DNA from: Acinetobacter sp. A2
Lineage (GTDB): Bacteria; Pseudomonadota; Gammaproteobacteria; Pseudomonadales; Moraxellaceae
Assembly: GCF_012371325.1 (NCBI RefSeq)
Contig: NZ_JAAZQX010000015.1
Span: 1 to 64,000 of the forward strand
Length of the DNA stretch: 64,000 bases
Reading direction: 5' to 3'
In this document: positions 1 through 7,674 of the stretch, in pieces
Numbering within the stretch: the stretch's first letter is position 1
Layout: each line of letters begins with the position of its first letter
Made by a program: the position numbers and the translations under genes
Notes under the pieces: model-generated
What the model was told of the DNA's origin: nothing
What the model saw: the letters and a program-made list of their open reading frames with translations, nothing else
Databases searched by the model: none

Positions 1-14
1 AAGCTAACAAAGGA

Positions 15-31
15 AAGCCACCTCTAATGGC
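15..31. terminator. Possible weak hairpin after the DUF2147 gene
   Basis: A 5-bp inverted repeat, AGCCA/TGGCT with a 7-nt loop, lies about 60 bp beyond the stop of the minus-strand DUF2147 gene. Read on the minus strand it is followed by a modest pyrimidine run. It could be that gene's terminator, but the stem is short. Confidence 0.25.
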
Positions 32-88
32 TGCTTAACCTCTACTTTTAACTTCGGTTATTTATGGGAGGATTACCACTGAACTATA

Positions 89-550
89 TTAAAGTTTTTT
101 CCACGTCATCGCTGTGGTGACATTTGCATGTTTGGCTTTACCAAATACTTTCATTTGGTTATTCGCCGTATTTAAACGCGCCTCAACTTTGTAAACTAGT
201 CCATCATTTGGATCAAGCCATTGCCCTTGAGTAAATTGTTTTGGCGCTGAATTTGCAATTAATCCCTCTAAAGCCTGCATACCTTTAATTGGCTGATTCT
301 TTAAAGCACCTTGGCATTTTGTACATAACCCTGCGTTACTTACACTTGCCGATGATAAATTCTGAGTAATTACGGCACTATATTGCAAAGATTTGGAGTT
401 TTTACGAATCACAATTTCTGCAACATAGTAGCCTGTACGGTCATCAATGACTTTCCATGTACCAATTAATGGATCAAATGGCATGGCATTAACTGGAAAA
501 ATAAGCCCGAAACATAGTGCAATTGCACCTAAAAAGTTACGCATCATCAT
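89..550 (-). CDS. DUF2147 family exported protein
   Basis: A protein of about 153 residues with an N-terminal signal peptide (hydrophobic stretch GAIALCFGLIFPVNA) followed by a single DUF2147-like domain. Visible family hallmarks are the opening motif LIGTWKVIDD, a CTKCQG pair of cysteines near the middle, and the following KNQPIKGMQALEGL segment. It is predicted to be periplasmic or outer-membrane associated; no biochemical role is established for the family. The frame extends upstream to a GTG at 580. I prefer the ATG cluster at 550/547/544 because it directly precedes the signal peptide, although no Shine-Dalgarno sequence is obvious for any of them. It stands alone, with an AT-rich gap on its 5' side. 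Confidence 0.8.
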   Translation of the reverse strand: MMMRNFLGAIALCFGLIFPVNAMPFDPLIGTWKVIDDRTGYYVAEIVIRKNSKSLQYSAVITQNLSSASVSNAGLCTKCQGALKNQPIKGMQALEGLIANSAPKQFTQGQWLDPNDGLVYKVEARLNTANNQMKVFGKAKHANVTTAMTWKKL

Positions 551-963
551 AAATATCAAATTAAGGAGTATAAACAGCACGCTTGTGCAAAATGGGCGCG
601 ATTATAGCAATTTATTCAAATTTAAAATAAATTTTTCATAAAAATTAAATATTTATTTGTTATGTGGTTGGTTTTATTTTACTAAAATTGTGATGTATGA
701 CTCTTTTTAAACATTTTATTTTTACTGGTTAAAGGATATTTGAATACTTATAGGCTTATTGCCTTGCAGTACTTTTAAGCAAGCTCATTTTAGCTTTCAA
801 CATTTAGCGCATTATGGCGTAAACTAGGCTTTCTTTTGATTTGAAAGTCAAAAATTAAAATTTGGCTTTACAAATACAAATCAAACTTTTGTTTTATTCA
901 ATTTAGTCTATTCATCTGCACGTTTTAGCTTAAATCTCAGTATTGTTAACAAGGTAAAGTCGC
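551..963. other. AT-rich intergenic region
   Basis: About 410 bp separate two divergently transcribed genes. It must hold both promoters, but I see no convincing operator, RNA gene or additional coding sequence. A weak AAGG ribosome-binding site precedes the ABC transporter start at 964. Confidence 0.5.
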
Positions 964-2823
964 ATGCTTAAGTGGTTCGAGAAACTTATAGATCCTTATC
1001 CAAATAAAGGTTTGACCGAACCCTTGCCAACCAAGTTTTTTCCTTTTGTTTGGCAAGCTGCTTCAGGCGTGCGTCCATATTTGCTGATACTGGTATTGTG
1101 TACAGCTGGGGCTGCTAGTTTTGAAGCCTTATTGTATGCAAAAATTGGCGATTTAGTGACATGGCTTAGCCAAAGCCAGCCAGATACATTTCTTGCACAA
1201 CATCAGCAGAACTTAACTTTATTGTTTTTTATTTTATTGGCCAATATTTTCTTTGCCAGCGCACAATCTATCGTTAAACACCAAATATTGTATAGCGGCT
1301 TTCCAATGCGTTTACGTTGGCGCTTTCATAATTTAATGCTGCAACAAAGTCTGGATTTTTTCCATAACGATTTTGCCGGACGATTATCTGCCAAAGTCAT
1401 GCAAACAGCTTTGGCAGTACGTGAGTTTTGGGTGATTTTGGGCGATATGCTCGCCTATGTCTTTATTTACTTTATTACAATCAGCATTGTACTTGGTGCA
1501 ATTTCACCCATACTAATTCTACCGTTACTGGTTTGGTTAGCCTTATTTATTCTTGCAGCGACTTATTTTATTCCACGTTTAAGTAAAGTCTCGAACGAAC
1601 AAGCCGATGCACGTGCAGTCATGACAGGACGTGTAACCGATGCCTATACCAATATTCAAACGGTAAAACTGTTTGCACATGCAGGCCGTGAAAGCCAATA
1701 CGCCAAAGCGTCGATGCAAGAATTTATGGTGACCGTGTACAAACAAATGCGTTTAGGCGCTCAATATGAAATCAGCATCAATTTACTGAGTGTGGTGCTA
1801 TATGTAGGAGTTTTGGGTACTGCAATTTGGCTCTGGCTCAATGGTCGTGCTGAGTTAGGTATTATTGCTGCAACTACAGCCATGATTCTTAAACTGAATA
1901 GTATTGCTGAGTTTATGATGTGGCAGACCTCTGCCCTGTTTGAAAATGTCGGAACCATCCAAGATGGTATGAAAACCCTTGGACGTCCAATCGCGATTCA
2001 GGACAAAGCCGATGCAAAACCATTACAAGTTGCTCAAGGTGAAATTCAGTTTAAAGATGTAAGTTTTGCCTATAACAGCAAAAATGTGATTGACCAGTTT
2101 AATTTAAACATTCGCGCAGGCGAAAAAATAGGAATTGTTGGGCGTTCGGGTGCAGGAAAATCGACCTTAATTCAATTATTGCTACATTTCTATCAGCTGA
2201 AACAAGGCACGATTAGCATTGATGGGCAGAATATTGAAGATGTCACTCAAGATAGCCTGCGTAAAAACATCGCCTTAGTTACCCAAGATACTTCATTGCT
2301 TCATCGTACCGTTGCAGAGAATATTAAATACGGTCGTCCAGAAGCGACAGATGAAGAAATGTATGAGGCTGTACGTAAAGCCAAAGCTGAAGAATTTATC
2401 CCACAATTGACTGATTTACGGGGCAAAAAAGGTTATGAAGCCTACGTGGGTGAACGTGGAGTAAAACTTTCAGGCGGACAGCGCCAGCGTATTGCAATTG
2501 CTCGTGTTTTCTTAAAAGATGCACCTATTTTAATTTTAGATGAAGCCACCAGTGCGCTAGATTCTGAAGTGGAAGCGGCAATTCAATCTAGTCTAGATGA
2601 GCTAATGCAAGACAAAACGGTGATTGCCATTGCGCACCGACTTTCCACTATTGCGCAGATGGATCGCTTAATTGTGCTCGATCAAGGACGTATTGCAGAA
2701 CAAGGCACACATGATGAGTTAGTTGCTATGAATGGTATTTATGCGCAATTATGGCAACGTCAAACAGGTGGTTTCTTGATTGAACAAGATAAAATTCTAA
2801 AACCATCAGCTGATAAAAATTAG
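964..2823 (+). CDS. ABC-type exporter, fused permease and ATPase
   Basis: A 619-residue half-transporter of the MsbA/MdlB-like exporter class. The N-terminal ~330 residues form a six-helix transmembrane domain. The C-terminal nucleotide-binding domain shows Walker A GRSGAGKST (around residue 395), the ABC signature LSGGQRQ (around 503), Walker B ILILDEATSALD (around 525) and the H-loop IAHRLST (around 556). It should work as a homodimer or heterodimer in the inner membrane, exporting a lipid, peptide or drug; the substrate cannot be told from sequence. No partner half-transporter or membrane-fusion protein is adjacent, so it appears monocistronic. The ATG at 964 has a weak upstream AAGG. Confidence 0.88.
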   Translation: MLKWFEKLIDPYPNKGLTEPLPTKFFPFVWQAASGVRPYLLILVLCTAGAASFEALLYAKIGDLVTWLSQSQPDTFLAQHQQNLTLLFFILLANIFFASAQSIVKHQILYSGFPMRLRWRFHNLMLQQSLDFFHNDFAGRLSAKVMQTALAVREFWVILGDMLAYVFIYFITISIVLGAISPILILPLLVWLALFILAATYFIPRLSKVSNEQADARAVMTGRVTDAYTNIQTVKLFAHAGRESQYAKASMQEFMVTVYKQMRLGAQYEISINLLSVVLYVGVLGTAIWLWLNGRAELGIIAATTAMILKLNSIAEFMMWQTSALFENVGTIQDGMKTLGRPIAIQDKADAKPLQVAQGEIQFKDVSFAYNSKNVIDQFNLNIRAGEKIGIVGRSGAGKSTLIQLLLHFYQLKQGTISIDGQNIEDVTQDSLRKNIALVTQDTSLLHRTVAENIKYGRPEATDEEMYEAVRKAKAEEFIPQLTDLRGKKGYEAYVGERGVKLSGGQRQRIAIARVFLKDAPILILDEATSALDSEVEAAIQSSLDELMQDKTVIAIAHRLSTIAQMDRLIVLDQGRIAEQGTHDELVAMNGIYAQLWQRQTGGFLIEQDKILKPSADKN

Positions 2824-3055
2824 CATCTAAAGCATTATTTATCTTATTCGGGCTTTGATTAAATGCAGATGAATAGCATGAAGTCAAAGCCTGCTTTGTC
2901 TAACAATTTTCATAGAATTTCTTTAAATTTCATGCCAAGATGCAAAAGTCATCTGATTATATTTTCGGAGCTAACTCCTAAAAAAGAATGCTGAAAAATA
3001 GATGATGATGACGAACGCAAATTAAAATAAAACTTGCAAATGCAATGGAATATGC

Positions 3056-4084
3056 ATGAAAACAATATCAACACGTCAGGAACAAGGTGTTCCTGGAGTA
3101 TATGGCTTATTGGTTTTAGATGTTGTATCCCGCTGGGGATATAACGCAGATACCCTATTTGCACCATTTCAGCTAAACAGTGAAATGTTGGCAGCCCCTG
3201 AATTTCGAATTCCAACACCTGTTGCCAACGAATTAGTCAAACATGCCTTAAAACTGACTGGTGAAAATACGCTGGGCTATCATTTGGGCACACAAATGCG
3301 TATTTCCATTCATGGTTTTATTGGTTATGCCATTATGACTGCACATGAAATAAGTGATGCACTGGTATTGGCGAACCGTTTCATTCAGCTGCGTATGCCC
3401 TTTTTACAGCTATTTTTTTCGACCTTTGGAGAAAAAGCCAGCCTGCAGTTACAGTGTGATATTCACATGGAGCCTTTGCGCACAGAAATTGCAATTGCCT
3501 TAATGATTGGCATGATCACCATGACCAAAGCCATGACAGGCATGCAAGATTTTACAGGTGAAGTCGATTTTGACTTTCCAAAGCCAGAAGGCTTTGACCA
3601 ATACATGGCTAAATTTCCCTATCATCAATTTCGTTTTGATCAACCTTATTTAGCACTCAGTTTTGATAAGCAATATCTTGGCTTAAAAATGATTAATGCA
3701 GATCCAATTGCCAGTCAAATTGCCATTAATCAATGTGAAGCAGAACTTTCTGCCTTGGGCGAACGTCGGCGTATTTCCATGCGTGTACGTGATATTTTGA
3801 CTCATGCGGAACAACATTATTTAAGTATTGAGCATGTGGCTGACCATCTACACATGTCAGATCGCACCCTAAAGCGACAACTGGCTGCCGAAGGCACCTC
3901 TTTTTCAAATTTGGTGGATGAAGTGCGCTATCGGCATGCGACTTCGCTCTTGTCACGTACAGACTATACCCTAGAGCAAATTGCCGATGAGTTAGGCTAT
4001 AGCGACGTGGCAAATTTTAGTCGTGCCTTTAAACGCTGGAGTGGACGCAGTCCGAGCAATTGGCGTAAAGATCCATATTTATAA
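3056..4084 (+). CDS. AraC family transcriptional regulator
   Basis: A 342-residue regulator with a large N-terminal ligand-binding domain of the arabinose-binding/OruR-like kind (residues ~15-205) and a C-terminal AraC double helix-turn-helix (about 235-335). The second HTH carries the family signature LEQIADELGYSDVANFSRAF, followed by KRWSGRSPSNWRK. It binds DNA in the cytoplasm and probably senses a small hydrophobic or amino-acid-like effector. It lies between the ABC exporter gene upstream and gcvH downstream on the same strand, but the gap to gcvH (71 bp) has its own ribosome-binding site, so a shared function is not implied. Target genes are unknown. Confidence 0.85.
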   Translation: MKTISTRQEQGVPGVYGLLVLDVVSRWGYNADTLFAPFQLNSEMLAAPEFRIPTPVANELVKHALKLTGENTLGYHLGTQMRISIHGFIGYAIMTAHEISDALVLANRFIQLRMPFLQLFFSTFGEKASLQLQCDIHMEPLRTEIAIALMIGMITMTKAMTGMQDFTGEVDFDFPKPEGFDQYMAKFPYHQFRFDQPYLALSFDKQYLGLKMINADPIASQIAINQCEAELSALGERRRISMRVRDILTHAEQHYLSIEHVADHLHMSDRTLKRQLAAEGTSFSNLVDEVRYRHATSLLSRTDYTLEQIADELGYSDVANFSRAFKRWSGRSPSNWRKDPYL

Positions 4085-4155
4085 ACTTTTGTTTTTAGCA
4101 AAAAGCATGTATAAAACATGGCAAAAAGATTCGATACAATTTAAGGAGTTATCAA

Positions 4156-4530
4156 ATGAATCACCCTGCAGACTTAAAATATGCAAGCACCCACGAATGG
4201 GTACGTATTGAAGGTGATTTGGTCGTCACAGGAATTTCAGACCATGCACAAGATGCTTTGGGCGATTTAGTTTATGTAGAAGCCCCAGAAGTTGGCCAAC
4301 ACGTTACTGCGGGTGATCAAGCTGGCGTAGTAGAATCTGTTAAAACAGCTTCAGATATTCATGCGCCTGTTTCTGGTGAAGTGGTTGAAGTGAATAGCAA
4401 TTTGGAAGATGATCCTGATTTTGTGAATGATGAACCCTATGGCAAAGGCTGGATTTATAAAATCAAACCAGACAACATTGCAGATGTTGAAAAACTACTT
4501 TCTAGCGCTGAATACGAAGCTGGTTTATAA
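4156..4530 (+). CDS. gcvH: Glycine cleavage system H protein
   Basis: A 124-residue lipoyl-carrier protein of normal length. The lipoylation site is Lys63 in the motif [17 protein letters not shown]. The N-terminal THEWVR and the [12 protein letters not shown] segment are typical of GcvH. In the glycine decarboxylase complex the lipoyl arm shuttles the aminomethyl group between the P, T and L proteins. The start at 4156 follows a strong AAGGAG. gcvT and gcvP are not in this window, so the gene is separated from the rest of the complex here. It could also serve as a lipoyl donor in lipoate metabolism, a role known for GcvH in other organisms. Confidence 0.95.
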   Translation: MNHPADLKYASTHEWVRIEGDLVVTGISDHAQDALGDLVYVEAPEVGQHVTAGDQAGVVESVKTASDIHAPVSGEVVEVNSNLEDDPDFVNDEPYGKGWIYKIKPDNIADVEKLLSSAEYEAGL

Positions 4531-4562
4531 AATTTCAGTTACTCGTAACGGATACATAATTG

Positions 4563-4590
4563 AAAAATCAGCCTTAGGGCTGATTTTTTT
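4563..4590 (+). terminator. Rho-independent terminator of gcvH
   Basis: Stem AAATCAGCC / GGCTGATTT (9 bp) with a ttag loop, followed immediately by a T-run, 35 bp after the gcvH stop codon. Confidence 0.92.
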
Positions 4591-4822
4591 ATTCACACAA
4601 TCTTAATTATCATATATTTATCTTATTGTGATAATTTGCCTATATAAAATTCAATAAAATTAAAGTTTTTCAATCGTATTATTAAATAACTGTACTTTTC
4701 ACATAAGTTGTTTTATTCTATTTTGCATGATAGCGCTGTACTCTGTCTTCAATAACAAATCATCTGCATAACAATGTACGCACAGCGTGATCGCTCCCAT
4801 TCACAAGCTATAGGTTATTCCC

Positions 4823-6016
4823 ATGTCCTCCGTAAATGCCGAACATTTATGGAATAAGTCGTTTATTCTCTGCTTATTCAATAACTTGTTCTTATTCATA
4901 TTTTATTTTGCGCAAACGACAATTCTGCCTATTTATATTGTGAATGAGTTGGGGGGCAGTCTGTCACAAGCTGGTCTTGCAATGACCCTGTTCATGCTCT
5001 CAGCCATTGCGGTACGTCCATTTAGTGGACTGATTATTGAAAAATTTGGCTATAAAAAGACCTTATATGTGTCTGAAATCCTGTTCTGTTTATGCAGCGT
5101 GGCCTATATTTTTGCAGATAATCTACAATTTCTTTTACTTTTACGCTTCTTACATGGAATTTGGTTCAGCATTGTCACTACGGTAACAGTACCTATTGCC
5201 AATAATTTTATTCCTGACAGCCGTAAAGGTGAAGGTATGGGCTATTTCTTGGTTTCAGTGAATTTGGGTATTGTCCTTGGGCCATTAATTGGTTTAAGCC
5301 TAATTCAATCCATTTCTTATGCCAGTATTTCAACCTTATTATCACTTAGTGTCTGGGTTGGCTTTGCATTTTGTTTAATGATTCCAATAGCGAATAAAAA
5401 AACTGATGTAGCACCCGTACCTAAACGTAAATTAGGCTTAAATGATTTTGTCGAGACAAAAGCAATCCCTGTTTCACTAATGGCAATGATGGTGGCATTT
5501 TCATACGCCAGTATTATGTCGTTTATTTCAACATTTGCAGAATCACGCCACATGCTGTCTTATGCCAGTTTATTCTTTGTGGTGTTTGCAATTTCAATGA
5601 TGAGTTTACGCCCCATTACCGGCAAAATTTATGATCGCAAAGGGCCAAGTTATGTGATTTATCCTGCCATTACCCTTTTTGCTTTGGGTTTAATTGTGTT
5701 GAGCCAAGTGCAAAGTGTCATCGGTTTTATGTTTGCAGCTGTTCTAATTGGTGTAGGATTTGGTTCAGCTCAGCCTTGTTTGCAAACTATTTCAATTCAG
5801 CGCTCACCTAAAGACCGTATTGGACATGCGACTTCAACTTATTTCTGTTGTTATGATATTGGTATTGCCATTGGTGCTTTAGTTCTAGGCTTTGTGATTG
5901 CATGCTATGACTATACGGTTGCCTATTTGCTATGTGCTGTATTGACCTTTTTAAGTTTAATTTTCTATAAATTTGTGGTTGAAAAACCAAATAAATCTGT
6001 GGATGCTCATTCTTAA
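4823..6016 (+). CDS. MFS transporter, drug/sugar efflux type
   Basis: A 397-residue major facilitator superfamily protein with 12 predicted membrane helices. After helix 2 comes the loop RPFSGLIIEKFGYKK, a variant of the conserved MFS loop 2-3 motif. A matching RPITGKIYDRKG loop opens the second half, showing the two-fold repeat of the fold. It is an inner-membrane, proton-coupled transporter; the substrate is not evident, and the nearest general resemblance is to small-drug or arabinose-like efflux carriers. It has its own ~290-bp upstream region after the gcvH terminator and ends in a strong bidirectional terminator shared with aroG. Confidence 0.8.
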   Translation: MSSVNAEHLWNKSFILCLFNNLFLFIFYFAQTTILPIYIVNELGGSLSQAGLAMTLFMLSAIAVRPFSGLIIEKFGYKKTLYVSEILFCLCSVAYIFADNLQFLLLLRFLHGIWFSIVTTVTVPIANNFIPDSRKGEGMGYFLVSVNLGIVLGPLIGLSLIQSISYASISTLLSLSVWVGFAFCLMIPIANKKTDVAPVPKRKLGLNDFVETKAIPVSLMAMMVAFSYASIMSFISTFAESRHMLSYASLFFVVFAISMMSLRPITGKIYDRKGPSYVIYPAITLFALGLIVLSQVQSVIGFMFAAVLIGVGFGSAQPCLQTISIQRSPKDRIGHATSTYFCCYDIGIAIGALVLGFVIACYDYTVAYLLCAVLTFLSLIFYKFVVEKPNKSVDAHS

Positions 6017-6084
6017 TGTTTTTTGCTGAATCAAAACATTAGTGTATTGCATGATGTTGTTGCAGTATTTTTAATACACGTGTA

Positions 6085-6120
6085 AAACAAAACCCCTGAA
6101 TAATTCAGGGGTTTAATGTT
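6085..6120. terminator. Bidirectional terminator between the MFS gene and aroG
   Basis: Perfect 11-bp stem AAACCCCTGAA / TTCAGGGGTTT (6090-6100, 6104-6114) with a taa loop. T-rich tracts lie on both sides, so it can end both the plus-strand MFS gene and the minus-strand aroG transcript. Confidence 0.92.
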
Positions 6121-6134
6121 TGTGTCATATAATT

Positions 6135-7193
6135 TTAAGCTGTCTTGGCTAGATTTTGACAGCTTAAGTTTTCTGCAACTTCAAGTAAGAGTTGCTCTGT
6201 TTTATCCCAGCCTAGGCAACCATCTGTGACCGACTGACCATAAGTCATATCACAGGAAATTTTTTGATTACCATCGACCAAATGGCTTTCTAGCATGATG
6301 CCACGTACTTGAGTTTGCTCACGCTCTGCCACAATTGTACGTAATACCTGTGGTTGTAATTGTGGGTCTTTGTGACTATTGCCGTGGCTACAATCAATAA
6401 TTAAAGCAGGCAACTGCCCTTTGCTTTTTGCTTTAATTTTCTCAATTTCTGCCAATTGGTAATTTGGACCTGAATTTGAACCACGCAAAATTAAATGTGC
6501 GTGCGGATTACCTTGTGACGCTAAAATTGACGGTAAACCAGATTGGCTCATGCCCATGAATTGATGTGGATGGCTTGCAGACTGAATTGCATCTAAAGCA
6601 ATTTGAATAGAGCCATCTGTACCATTTTTAAAGCCAATGCTATATGGCATTAGGCTAGAAATTTCTCTGTGAATTTGAGATTCGCTGGTACGTGCACCAA
6701 TTGCACCCCACGCCAGTAAATCATCAAAATAAGCGGTTGCCATTGGACTTAGAATTTCAGAAGCAATTGGTAAACCCATTTCTATAATTTGTAAGTAGAG
6801 TTCACGTGACTTTTCTAAACCTAGCTGCATATTGGCAGAGCCATCTAAGTCTGGGTCATACATAAAGCCTTTCCAGCCAACTGTAGTACGTGGTTTTTCG
6901 ATATAAGCACGCATGACCAAAAATACATGATCTGAAATCTGGCTTTGTAATTGTTTTAATTTTTTTGCGTATTCAAGTGCAGCTTGTGGATCGTGAATTG
7001 AACAAGGTCCAGTAATGACCAATAAACGGGAGTCTGTACCCGCTAAAATATCTAGAATGGTTTGGCGGTGTTGTGCGACTTGCTGTTTTAACTCAATCGA
7101 AAGTGGAAACTTTGCTTTGAGTTGTTGCGGTAAGCTTAAACTAATTTCTGAACTGTTGTGCTGTTGTTGTAAAGCAGTATTTAAAGCATTCAT
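6135..7193 (-). CDS. aroG: 3-deoxy-7-phosphoheptulonate (DAHP) synthase, class I
   Basis: A 352-residue type I-alpha DAHP synthase, which condenses phosphoenolpyruvate and erythrose-4-phosphate as the first step of the shikimate pathway. Visible conserved blocks are LLVITGPCSIHDPQAALEYA, MRAYIEKPRTTVGWKG, SQIHREISSLMPYSIGFKNG, DCSHGNSHKD and IMLESHLVDGNQ. Length and blocks match the AroF/AroG/AroH group; which aromatic amino acid inhibits it cannot be decided by eye. The ATG at 7193 has AAAGGA upstream. It is a single-gene unit preceded by an unusually long leader (about 350 nt) that contains two aromatic-rich mini-ORFs and a terminator, annotated separately. These strongly suggest control by charged aromatic tRNA levels. 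Confidence 0.95.
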   Translation of the reverse strand: MNALNTALQQQHNSSEISLSLPQQLKAKFPLSIELKQQVAQHRQTILDILAGTDSRLLVITGPCSIHDPQAALEYAKKLKQLQSQISDHVFLVMRAYIEKPRTTVGWKGFMYDPDLDGSANMQLGLEKSRELYLQIIEMGLPIASEILSPMATAYFDDLLAWGAIGARTSESQIHREISSLMPYSIGFKNGTDGSIQIALDAIQSASHPHQFMGMSQSGLPSILASQGNPHAHLILRGSNSGPNYQLAEIEKIKAKSKGQLPALIIDCSHGNSHKDPQLQPQVLRTIVAEREQTQVRGIMLESHLVDGNQKISCDMTYGQSVTDGCLGWDKTEQLLLEVAENLSCQNLAKTA

Positions 7194-7207
7194 TGGTTTG
7201 TTCCTTT

Positions 7208-7231
7208 GGACTGTGTTTCTGTTTACAGTCC
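7208..7231 (-). promoter_or_regulatory. Hairpin just upstream of the aroG ribosome-binding site
   Basis: Perfect 7-bp stem GGACTGT/ACAGTCC with a 10-nt loop, starting 6 nt after the stop of the second aromatic-rich mini-ORF and ending a few nt before the aroG AAAGGA. There is no T-run, so it is not a terminator. It could influence aroG translation initiation or coupling. Confidence 0.5.
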
Positions 7232-7237
7232 GATCAT

Positions 7238-7342
7238 TTATTTCAGCGTTATGGGTCTAATCGTTTGTAAGGTTTGAGTCATAAATTGACTAAAGTAAAA
7301 CCAATAAAAGTTGCCAAAGTATGAATAATTAAGGTTATACAT
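7238..7342 (-). CDS. Aromatic-rich leader peptide 2 of aroG (34 aa)
   Basis: A 34-codon ORF beginning ATG at 7342 with a well-placed GGAGA six nt upstream. Residues 1-10 read MYNLNYSYFG and residues 11-20 NFYWFYFSQF. Eleven of the first twenty residues are aromatic (5 Tyr, 5 Phe, 1 Trp), while the last fourteen contain none. Such clustering next to the first gene of aromatic amino-acid synthesis is the hallmark of a regulatory leader peptide. It lies between the leader-1 terminator and aroG and ends 44 nt before the aroG start. I infer ribosome stalling at the Tyr/Phe codons; a small membrane peptide is a less likely alternative. Confidence 0.7.
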   Translation of the reverse strand: MYNLNYSYFGNFYWFYFSQFMTQTLQTIRPITLK

Positions 7343-7389
7343 ATTTTTCTCCAAAAAACTCATAAAAATCAAAATGAAATCGCAGGCAT

Positions 7390-7420
7390 AAAAAAACCTG
7401 ATCAGGGTTGCCGATCAGGT
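7390..7420 (-). terminator. aroG leader attenuator terminator
   Basis: On the minus strand the stem ACCTGATC/GATCAGGT (8 bp, 7413-7420 with 7396-7403) has a 9-nt loop and is followed by seven T. It sits in the aroG leader, about 200 nt before the aroG start and downstream of leader peptide 1, so it acts as a premature terminator. Confidence 0.85.
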
Positions 7421-7466
7421 ATCAACTGGTGGGCAACCTTTTTTGCCCGAACGCATCTCAGGCAAT
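7391..7466 (-). promoter_or_regulatory. Aromatic amino-acid attenuator (alternative hairpins)
   Basis: Four complementary segments follow leader peptide 1 on the minus strand: A TTGCC (7465-7461), B GGGCAA (7448-7443), C GGTTGCCC (7438-7431) and D GGCAACC (7412-7406, in the terminator loop). A pairs with B, B pairs with C (6 bp), and C pairs with D (7 bp). B:C leaves the terminator free to form; A:B frees C to pair with D and block the terminator. A ribosome stalled on the Tyr-Tyr-Tyr-Phe-Trp codons leaves A exposed, whereas one reaching the stop codon covers it. This matches the trp/phe-type attenuation logic. Confidence 0.75.
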
Positions 7467-7522
7467 CATTTAAACTGCCAAAAGTAATAGTATGCGTTTA
7501 CGATTAAAGGTTGCTTCAACAT
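7466..7522 (-). CDS. Aromatic-rich leader peptide 1 of aroG (18 aa)
   Basis: An 18-codon ORF, MLKQPLIVNAYYYFWQFK, ending TGA at 7466-7468. Six of the last eight residues are aromatic, encoded TAC-TAT-TAC-TTT-TGG, then CAG-TTT. The stop codon abuts segment A of the attenuator. The spacing between the Tyr codons and the alternative hairpins fits a transcription-attenuation leader. The Shine-Dalgarno is weak. A plausible promoter lies about 35-60 bp upstream. It was recognised by reading the minus strand and is shorter than usual gene-calling limits. Confidence 0.72.
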   Translation of the reverse strand: MLKQPLIVNAYYYFWQFK

Positions 7523-7555
7523 CTTGATTTCATCAAAAAATGAACTGTTAAAATT

Positions 7556-7584
7556 AAAATACGCTGTATTGTTCAGTTTGGCAA
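7556..7584 (-). promoter_or_regulatory. Candidate sigma-70 promoter of the aroG leader transcript
   Basis: On the minus strand, -35 TTGCCA (7584-7579), a 17-nt spacer and -10 TATTTT (7561-7556) lie 34 nt before the start of leader peptide 1. The spacing is ideal but both boxes have mismatches. Confidence 0.4.
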
Positions 7585-7674
7585 TGCTTTTTCAAAAATA
7601 TTTAACCTATATTTTTAATCCAAATTTGCCAACTGATAAGACTCCTCCTAAGTCTTTTCAGTGTATCTATGCTG

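Noticed and set aside
2949..3218. Minus-strand frame of 89 codons overlapping the AraC gene start
   Set aside because: It is mostly antisense to the AraC coding region, has no ribosome-binding site and low-complexity Ser/Phe composition.
7015..7260. Plus-strand frame of about 80 codons opposite the aroG start and leader
   Set aside because: It is an antisense shadow of aroG and the Tyr/Phe-rich leader; its composition is just their complement and it has no ribosome-binding site.
7400..7466. Resemblance to a TPP riboswitch (CTGAGA and ACCTGATC on the minus strand)
   Set aside because: The conserved GGATAATGCCAGCGTAGGGAA-type segment that completes the TPP aptamer is missing, and the leader peptide/attenuator model explains the region better.
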